Made by a program: the position numbers and the translations under genes
Source of the DNA: Ruminococcus sp.
GTDB taxonomy: Bacteria > Bacillota > Clostridia > Oscillospirales > Ruminococcaceae
Assembly: GCA_003446315.1 (NCBI GenBank)
Contig: DMBA01000180.1
Coordinates: 1-7,874 of the forward strand
Direction: 5' to 3'
DNA: 7,874 bases
Notes under the pieces: generated by a model
What the model was told of the DNA's origin: nothing
Database searches by the model: none
Seen by the model: only the letters and a program-made list of their open reading frames with translations
Shown here: in pieces, positions 1 through 4,283 of the stretch
How the letters are laid out: each line of letters opens with the position of its first letter
How positions within the stretch are numbered: the stretch's first letter is position 1

Positions 1-1
1 G

Positions 2-244
2 GCGGTGAACGGAAAAGTCCGGATCAGAAACAGCGGTGAACCGGTCAGCGGCGACATGAACGGCGACGGTATGCTCACAATGGCGGATACGGTTTTGCTT
101 GCACGGTTTACTGCGGAAGATGATACCCTCACGGCGGAACAGATCGCGGGCATTTTGCAGGCGGAACCCGATCGGGACAGCAGCGGGATCGTGAACTATA
201 CGGATGTGTATGCGCTTCTGAATCAGGTCACGGAACAGATATAA
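2..244 (+). CDS. Dockerin type I domain protein, C-terminal fragment
   Basis: The frame is already open at base 2 and runs 80 codons to TAA, so this is the 3' end of a longer gene; the GTG at base 5 is not a credible start. The fragment is almost entirely a type I dockerin, the calcium-binding module that plugs secreted enzymes into cohesins of a cellulosomal scaffoldin. Two F-hand repeats are visible. The first loop is DMNGDGMLTMAD (fragment residues 18-29) followed by helix TVLLARF; the second is DRDSSGIVNYTD (57-68) followed by DVYALLNQV. Both keep acidic or Asn/Ser ligands at loop positions 1, 3, 5 and 12. The dockerin ends the protein, as is usual. The catalytic or binding module it carries lies upstream and cannot be named. 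A terminator follows 25 bp after the stop. Confidence 0.9.
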   Translation, partial: AVNGKVRIRNSGEPVSGDMNGDGMLTMADTVLLARFTAEDDTLTAEQIAGILQAEPDRDSSGIVNYTDVYALLNQVTEQI

Positions 245-268
245 ACTGCATTTTTTTACATCATACAG

Positions 269-302
269 AAGGGCACTGCGGCAATGCTGCGGTGCTCTTT
301 TT
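269..302 (+). terminator. Rho-independent terminator of the dockerin gene
   Basis: Arm 271-282 pairs with 286-297 (12 bp including three G-U pairs) around a 3-nt AAT loop, extended by A-T pairs at the base. A run of five T (298-302) follows directly. It separates the dockerin gene from the LRR gene. The T tract abuts the first copy of the 21-bp-spaced element. Confidence 0.85.
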
Positions 303-354
303 GCATCTTACCGCCCTGAAAATGCATCTTACCTGCTGAAAAACGCAACTTAAC
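303..354 (+). repeat. Three 10-bp direct repeats at exact 21-bp spacing (candidate activator sites)
   Basis: GCATCTTACC occurs at 303-312 and again at 324-333, and a degenerate copy GCAACTTAAC lies at 345-354. The starts are exactly 21 bp apart, about two helical turns, so all copies face the same side of the DNA. The first two copies are each followed by a CTGAAAA-type tail. The array ends 9 bp before the -35 box of the LRR-gene promoter, which is where class I/II activators bind. Same-orientation sites about 21 bp apart upstream of a -35 are typical of LytTR-family response regulators (AgrA/ComE type). The assignment to LytTR is inference; the repeat itself is read directly. Confidence 0.7.
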
Positions 355-363
355 AAAAATCGG

Positions 364-393
364 TTGACGCATGCGGCTTTTATAGTATATAAT
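364..393 (+). promoter_or_regulatory. Sigma-A promoter of the LRR/cysteine-protease-like gene
   Basis: The -35 box TTGACG (364-369) and -10 box TATAAT (388-393) are separated by 18 bp. Transcription would start near 400, giving a leader of about 110 nt before the ATG at 510. It sits just downstream of the three 21-bp-spaced elements, so it is probably activator-controlled. Confidence 0.75.
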
Positions 394-493
394 ATGGTTA
401 CTAAGACAATCTTGAACAAATGGATGCATCATTCAAATCTTTGCCGGTTGACAGATGTGCACACTGGAAAACGGCTTCATCTTATCAAAATAA

Positions 494-500
494 AAGGAGA
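494..500 (+). promoter_or_regulatory. Ribosome-binding site fixing the LRR protein start at 510
   Basis: AAGGAGA lies 9 nt before ATG 510. The upstream in-frame ATG at 420 has no Shine-Dalgarno, lies only about 20 nt from the predicted transcript start, and would put 30 charged, non-secretory residues before a good signal peptide. The start at 510 is therefore preferred. Confidence 0.85.
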
Positions 501-509
501 ATTATTTGT

Positions 510-2414
510 ATGAATCAACAGATCAAACGCAATCTTGCGGTTATTCTGTCGGCAGCAATTGTTTTTTGTCATGCATTTGGTGCTGCGCCCCTAACGGAAC
601 ACAGCTCGTTTGCACCGGTCACTGCATCCGCGGCATCTAACGGGAGATTTTCCGGTATGAGAAATCTGGAGTGCTATTATAAAAGCCCGGATCATGATTA
701 CACGATATATTGTACAGTGTCAGATTCTGTTAAGAAAACAGCCAAAGTGATTGGCTGCTGGACAGAGCACCCGAATGTTAGTATTCGAATTCCAAAAACC
801 GTAAAATTTTTTGGCGTTGACTATACAGTGACAGAGATTGATGATTGGTCATTTGTGCTACAGCGTAACATTGTCAGTGTTTTTTTGCCGAATACAATTA
901 AAAAAATAGGTGAATGTGCGTTTTCCGACTGTGACAATCTTTCGAATTTTGGCGCTGAAATGCTCCCGAACGGTACAGACTATCAATTAACGGAGATCTG
1001 CGATTATGCGTTTTCGGATTGTATAAAATTAGAGTCAACCAGTTTTTTGGATTCTGTGACTCATATCGGCGAAGGTGCTTTCCAAAACTGTGGCAGTCTA
1101 ACAAATATCGGCACTCCCAATTTGGTTTCGTTAGGAGAAAACGCTTTTGAAAATTGTAAATCCATTCGTATAATCGACTTATCACAGTCCACACTCACAA
1201 CAATTCCATCCAGAGCATTCTCCGGATGTGGTGCAAATGAAATAACTTATCTGGCTTTCAAGCTGATACTTCCCGATAGTTTAACTTCGATCGGAGACTA
1301 TGCTTTTTATAATCTTGTTTCGTTGAAAGAAGTGAATCTTCGAAATGTTGAAACGATCGGCGAATATGCTTTTGCAGAATGTCATAATCTGAAAGTTGCC
1401 TATACCGGTGATGCACTTTATTCGGTCGGAGAACGTGCATTTTTTGACTGCGAACAGATGAAATATTTTGTTTTGAAGAAGCATACCGGCGGTATCGGTG
1501 CAGAGGGCGTTGGTTATACACAGCATGGAAAGATCAACGATTTTACGATCTGGAGCAGTGACTACGGCGGGTATGTCAAAAAATACGCCTATTATAATGG
1601 ATTCAACTATAAAGATATCGAACGAGCACCGGTTGATGCACTGAACAAATTCCAGGATTATACCTGGACATTTGGTGATTTATATTTGCCCAACAGTGCC
1701 CAAATGCTTGCAGATGATCGCGGCAATTACTTATATCTCAATGCGCATATCCCGTTTGTCAATCCACGCCATCTGAATGAACGCTTTGGTGGTTCCTGCA
1801 TGGGTCTGGCTTCCATCAGTGCACTTTGCTATAACGGTGAACTTTCAGTCGGACAGTTTGCAGCGGGTTATAATCGGATTTCGGATATCCCGACGAATTG
1901 TTCGCCCTTTATCAAGTCGTTTATCAATACAATGTGGTCAAATAGTGCAAAGCAGGAGAAGTATAAATTTCAGCATACAACTACTGACGGCACATTCAGC
2001 TCTGCGAATGACGATATGCTCAAATATATTGAATATATGACTTATGAAGGAAAAGCCTGTGTGGCTGTCTATGGAGAATATCAAAATGCGCCGGATGTGC
2101 ACGCAACTGTATGCCTTGGTATGGAGTTTGAGAAGAATGCCGACGACCAGTCTTCCAATCATCAGTGGGACGACATGGATGCCAGAATCCTGCTTTATGA
2201 TGTAAACAAAAAATCGTTTATGCCGATCTCCTGCTTGTATCTCAACCGGACTACGGGTGAATGGCGGAAAGGTGTAAATCGTCCGAATGAATACAGCAAT
2301 TCTGACGATCCGAATTTCTATTTTGGATTGTATACGACAGCGGATGAAATGGTCGGAACGAAAACTGCTTCCGGAATGGCTTATGTGAATCAGCTCCTCA
2401 GTGTTCCGCATTGA
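510..2414 (+). CDS. Secreted BspA-like LRR protein with C-terminal papain-like cysteine-protease-like domain
   Basis: The product is 634 aa. Residues 1-41 form a signal peptide (basic MNQQIKRN, hydrophobic AVILSAAIVF, cleavage likely after VTASA), so it is exported. Residues about 108-317 hold nine BspA-type repeats of the form IGxxAFxxCxxL (for example KKIGECAFSDC, THIGEGAFQNC, ETIGEYAFAEC), a fold usually used for binding or adhesion. The array ends in the usual cap around 347-370 (YVKKYAYYNGFNY). The C-terminal half carries GGSCMGLAS with Cys430, then VHATVCLG with His531, then ILLYDVN with Asp564. This Cys-His-Asp order and the GxCxG context are those of papain/C39-like cysteine peptidases. 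Protease activity is inferred, and the substrate is unknown. There is no dockerin, sortase signal or SLH domain, so it is probably released or held non-covalently. The gene is visibly more AT-rich than the downstream operon, with many ATA, TTA and AAA codons. It is monocistronic, with its own promoter and terminator. Confidence 0.8.
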   Translation: MNQQIKRNLAVILSAAIVFCHAFGAAPLTEHSSFAPVTASAASNGRFSGMRNLECYYKSPDHDYTIYCTVSDSVKKTAKVIGCWTEHPNVSIRIPKTVKFFGVDYTVTEIDDWSFVLQRNIVSVFLPNTIKKIGECAFSDCDNLSNFGAEMLPNGTDYQLTEICDYAFSDCIKLESTSFLDSVTHIGEGAFQNCGSLTNIGTPNLVSLGENAFENCKSIRIIDLSQSTLTTIPSRAFSGCGANEITYLAFKLILPDSLTSIGDYAFYNLVSLKEVNLRNVETIGEYAFAECHNLKVAYTGDALYSVGERAFFDCEQMKYFVLKKHTGGIGAEGVGYTQHGKINDFTIWSSDYGGYVKKYAYYNGFNYKDIERAPVDALNKFQDYTWTFGDLYLPNSAQMLADDRGNYLYLNAHIPFVNPRHLNERFGGSCMGLASISALCYNGELSVGQFAAGYNRISDIPTNCSPFIKSFINTMWSNSAKQEKYKFQHTTTDGTFSSANDDMLKYIEYMTYEGKACVAVYGEYQNAPDVHATVCLGMEFEKNADDQSSNHQWDDMDARILLYDVNKKSFMPISCLYLNRTTGEWRKGVNRPNEYSNSDDPNFYFGLYTTADEMVGTKTASGMAYVNQLLSVPH

Positions 2415-2441
2415 ATCATGGGTTTTCTGCGGCAATATGCG

Positions 2442-2476
2442 AAAAAGGATGTGTCAGAAGCGGCACATCCTTTTTT
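2442..2476 (+). terminator. Rho-independent terminator of the LRR gene
   Basis: GGATGTG (2447-2453) pairs with CACATCC (2464-2470). The stem is extended inside by T-G and C-G pairs and outside by five A-T pairs. A 6-nt loop and a run of six T (2471-2476) complete it. It lies 27 bp after the LRR stop codon. Confidence 0.9.
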
Positions 2477-2485
2477 CGTTTTTGA

Positions 2486-2514
2486 TTGACAAAAAAAATG
2501 CATCGTGTTATAAT
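2486..2514 (+). promoter_or_regulatory. Exact-consensus sigma-A promoter, + strand
   Basis: TTGACA (2486-2491), a 17-bp spacer and TATAAT (2509-2514) match the consensus at every base. A TGT just before the -10 gives an extended -10 as well. Start is expected near 2521. No + strand coding gene follows for over 400 bp. It points first into a hairpin with a T tract (2553-2598), then antisense to the DUF896 gene, then to the SDR operon at 2953. Confidence 0.8.
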
Positions 2515-2520
2515 AGAATG

Positions 2521-2598
2521 AGGCAGAATATTTGCAGAAGCAACAAAAAGCAGAAACCGCCCCCGAAAATCAGAAGCGGTTTCACAGATCTTTTTTTT
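2521..2598 (+). ncRNA. Candidate short RNA or attenuated leader (about 78 nt)
   Basis: This is the segment between the predicted start of the consensus promoter and the T8 tract at 2591-2598. An A-rich 5' part with no plausible ORF leads into a hairpin (GAAACCGC 2553-2560 with GCGGTTTC 2576-2583). The T tract comes 7 nt after the stem, although AAAAAG at 2545-2550 can pair with CTTTTT at 2590-2595 to bring it close. A terminated transcript would be a small RNA; partial read-through would make a long leader for the downstream operon. No RNA family is recognised. Confidence 0.4.
2545..2583 (-). terminator. Terminator of the DUF896 gene (possibly bidirectional)
   Basis: Read on the minus strand, an 8-bp stem GAAACCGC/GCGGTTTC with a 15-nt loop is followed by TGC and then five T. 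It lies 35 bp past the end of the minus-strand DUF896 gene. The + strand has a T8 tract on the other side, so it may stop transcripts from both directions. Confidence 0.65.
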
Positions 2599-2617
2599 AT
2601 GCGGCTTTACCCGGATA

Positions 2618-2842
2618 TCAGTCTTTGTGCGGATGTTTTTTTGCATCGGCAACGCGGCGGATGACATTGCCTTTTTCGTCTACGATGACGGTGTTTTCCA
2701 GCGAACTGATCAGATTGCGGCGAAATGCTTCCCGATACTGATTGCGCAGCACTTCCCGTTCAGAGATCTCCGCTTCGTTCAGTCCGACCGTTTTTGCTTT
2801 GTGCGCAAGCTCGTTGATGCGGTCGAGCAGACCTTGTTCCAT
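2618..2842 (-). CDS. DUF896 (YnzC/UPF0291-type) small protein
   Basis: The 74-aa product matches the DUF896 pattern: an N-terminal helical hairpin with RINELAHKAKTVGLNEAE (residues 8-25), then EREVLRNQYREAFRRNL, and a VVDEKGNVI-like tail (VIVDEKGNVIRR, 52-63). The family is small, helical, cytosolic and widespread in Firmicutes. In Bacillus subtilis ynzC sits in an SOS-induced operon, but its molecular role is not established. The start is supported by AAAGGA 9 nt before the ATG and by an extended -10 promoter just upstream. No Gram-positive LexA box (CGAAC-N4-GTTCG) is visible in its promoter region, so SOS control is not supported here. It is alone on its strand in this window and overlaps the path of the strong opposing promoter at 2486. 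Confidence 0.85.
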   Translation of the reverse strand: MEQGLLDRINELAHKAKTVGLNEAEISEREVLRNQYREAFRRNLISSLENTVIVDEKGNVIRRVADAKKHPHKD

Positions 2843-2873
2843 TTTGATTCATTCCTTTCTGCCTTTTTCCTGT

Positions 2874-2902
2874 ATTATAGCACAGAAATGAAAAAAATGC
2901 AA
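2874..2902 (-). promoter_or_regulatory. Promoter of the DUF896 gene, minus strand
   Basis: On the minus strand TATAAT (2874-2879), preceded by TGC, forms an extended -10. A weak -35 TTGCAT (2897-2902) lies 17 bp upstream. Transcription would start near 2867, leaving a leader of about 25 nt. The -35 overlaps the first of three palindromes. Confidence 0.65.
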
Positions 2903-2923
2903 CCGGTTCCGGAAGCGGATCCG
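2901..2923. repeat. Cluster of three 8-bp palindromes between divergent genes
   Basis: AACCGGTT (2901-2908), TTCCGGAA (2907-2914) and CGGATCCG (2916-2923) are each perfect palindromes packed into 23 bp. The outer halves can also form one hairpin: 2904-2911 pairs with 2916-2923, with one T-T mismatch and a GAAG tetraloop. The cluster touches the DUF896 -35 box and ends 16 bp before the SDR Shine-Dalgarno. It could be an operator for the divergent pair or a leader hairpin; which is unknown. Confidence 0.5.
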
Positions 2924-2952
2924 TCTGAAAGAAAACAACAGGAGTTATCACG

Positions 2953-3678
2953 ATGAATAATAGCAGGATCGCATTGATTACCGGTGCTTCCAGAGGCATC
3001 GGCGCAGCAACCGCAAAACGGCTCGCAGCAGACGGCTTTACCGTCATGGTGCATTATCATCAGTCACAGCAGCAGGCGGAGCAGCTTGCTGCCGCAATCG
3101 GCGGCTTTGCGATCAGGGCAGATATCGGCGATTTTGCGCAGATCGACACCATGATAAACGAAATCATCAGCAGATACGGCAGAATTGATCTGCTTGTGAA
3201 TAATGCGGGCATCGCTGTCAACGGATTGTTTCAGGATATTTCCGATGAACAGGCAATGCGCCTGATGACCGTCAATCTCGGCGGCGCAATGCATACGGCA
3301 AAGCGCGTTCTGCCGCATATGCTGCGGGAACATGCAGGCTGTATCATCAATGTTGCGTCTGTCTGGGGTGAGGTGGGCGCTGCTTGTGAGGTGCATTATT
3401 CTGCTGCAAAAGCCGGTATCATCGGCTTCACAAAGGCACTTGCTAAGGAGGTCGGATTGTCCGGCATCCGTGTCAATTGCGTGTCGCCCGGTGTGATTGA
3501 TACCGATATGAACCGCATGCATGATGCGGCGGTCATGGCGGAACTGGCAGACGAAACACCGCTTGCCCGTATCGGTCAGCCGGATGATGTGGCGCATGCC
3601 ATCGCATTTCTGGCATCGGAGCAGGCTGCATTCATTACCGGACAGGTTTTGCCGGTCAACGGGGGGTTCAATATATGA
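2953..3678 (+). CDS. SDR-family NAD(P)H reductase, FabG-like (possible EF-P 5-aminopentanone reductase)
   Basis: The product is 241 aa, the normal length for a classical short-chain dehydrogenase, cytosolic. The Rossmann cofactor motif TGASRGIG is at residues 10-17 and NNAG at 83-86. The catalytic tetrad is Asn108-Ser136-Tyr149-Lys153, in INVASVWGEVGAACEVHYSAAK. PG at 179-180 and the C-terminal PVNGG complete the FabG pattern. The stretch SVWGEVGAACEVHYSAAK resembles, from memory, the SxWGxxGASCEVxYS signature of YmfI-type reductases, which reduce the 5-aminopentanone group on a lysine of elongation factor P. Oxoacyl-ACP reductase is the alternative; no fatty-acid genes are adjacent, which mildly disfavours it. 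AGGAG at 2940-2944 lies 8 nt before the ATG. Its stop overlaps the next start (ATGA), so it heads a translationally coupled operon. No clear promoter lies directly upstream on this strand. Confidence 0.85.
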   Translation: MNNSRIALITGASRGIGAATAKRLAADGFTVMVHYHQSQQQAEQLAAAIGGFAIRADIGDFAQIDTMINEIISRYGRIDLLVNNAGIAVNGLFQDISDEQAMRLMTVNLGGAMHTAKRVLPHMLREHAGCIINVASVWGEVGAACEVHYSAAKAGIIGFTKALAKEVGLSGIRVNCVSPGVIDTDMNRMHDAAVMAELADETPLARIGQPDDVAHAIAFLASEQAAFITGQVLPVNGGFNI

Positions 3679-4283
3679 ATGAACAGGAAAAGCAGCGTTT
3701 TGCCGCGCAGATGCAGTTCCTTGTGGAAATGGATAAAATGAAGAATATTTACCGGCAGACCAGAGTGCTGCATGAAGACCGCGCTGAAAATGATGCGGAA
3801 CATGCATGGCATCTTGCGATGCTGGCATTGGTACTGCATGAATATGCAAATGAGCCGGTGGATCTGAAAACAGTTCTGGCGACCGTCCTGATTCACGATG
3901 TTGTGGAGATTGATGCCGGCGATACCTATGCTTATGATACAGAAGGCTACAAGACCAAGGCGGATCGGGAGCAAAAAGCCGCTGACCGTCTTTTTGGCAT
4001 GCTGCCGGATGAACAAGGTGCTTATTTCCGGAAACTGTGGGATGAATTTGAAGCGATGTCTACACCGGAAGCCCGATTTGCAAATGCACTTGACCGCATC
4101 CAGCCGCTGACACTGAATTATTGTAAACACGGAGAATCGTGGAAAACACACGGTACCAGACGGGAACAGGTCGAAGGAAGAATACAGCCGGTTTATGAAG
4201 GTTCGCAGATGCTCGGCGATTATGCAGCGGAACTGATCCGGCGCGCCGCCGAAGAAGGGATACTGCGTGACTATGCAGAATGA
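3675..4283 (+). CDS. HD-domain phosphohydrolase (YfbR/HDDC2-type)
   Basis: The product is 202 aa, matching the roughly 200-aa YfbR/HDDC2 family of metal-dependent 5'-deoxynucleotidases, cytosolic enzymes that dephosphorylate (deoxy)nucleoside monophosphates. Visible metal and active-site residues are His43 (in NDAEHAWH, 39-46), the His74-Asp75 pair in LIHDVVE, Glu78, and Asp140 in NALDRIQP. Their spacing parallels the E. coli YfbR set (His33, His68-Asp69, Asp137). Arg30 is a plausible match for the YfbR phosphate-contacting arginine. The start overlaps the SDR stop in ATGA, so translation is probably coupled. The 3' end overlaps the next gene by 17 nt. The actual substrate could be another nucleotide; the HD call is secure, the nucleotidase call less so. 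Confidence 0.85.
   Translation: MNEQEKQRFAAQMQFLVEMDKMKNIYRQTRVLHEDRAENDAEHAWHLAMLALVLHEYANEPVDLKTVLATVLIHDVVEIDAGDTYAYDTEGYKTKADREQKAADRLFGMLPDEQGAYFRKLWDEFEAMSTPEARFANALDRIQPLTLNYCKHGESWKTHGTRREQVEGRIQPVYEGSQMLGDYAAELIRRAAEEGILRDYAE
4254..4259 (+). promoter_or_regulatory. Shine-Dalgarno favouring the GTG start at 4267
   Basis: GAAGGG lies 7 nt before GTG 4267 and 13 nt before the alternative in-frame ATG 4273. The spacing favours GTG, but the two products differ by only two residues. The site is inside the HD gene, as expected for an overlapping operon. Confidence 0.55.

Noticed and set aside
448..453. A second TTGACA in the LRR leader
   Set aside because: No -10-like hexamer lies 16-18 bp downstream, so it is an orphan -35 match.
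420..509. In-frame ATG extension of the LRR protein by 30 residues
   Set aside because: There is no ribosome-binding site before 420, and it would bury a clear signal peptide; AAGGAGA precedes ATG 510.
2843..2952. SOS control (LexA box) for the DUF896 gene
   Set aside because: No CGAAC-N4-GTTCG site was seen in the intergenic region.
2627..2956. A 109-codon + strand open frame
   Set aside because: It lies opposite the DUF896 gene, has no ribosome-binding site and resembles no family; it is an antisense shadow.
3064..3849. A 261-codon minus-strand open frame across the SDR and HD genes
   Set aside because: Its composition (many His, Arg and Cys) is that of an antisense frame, and both sense genes have full catalytic motifs.
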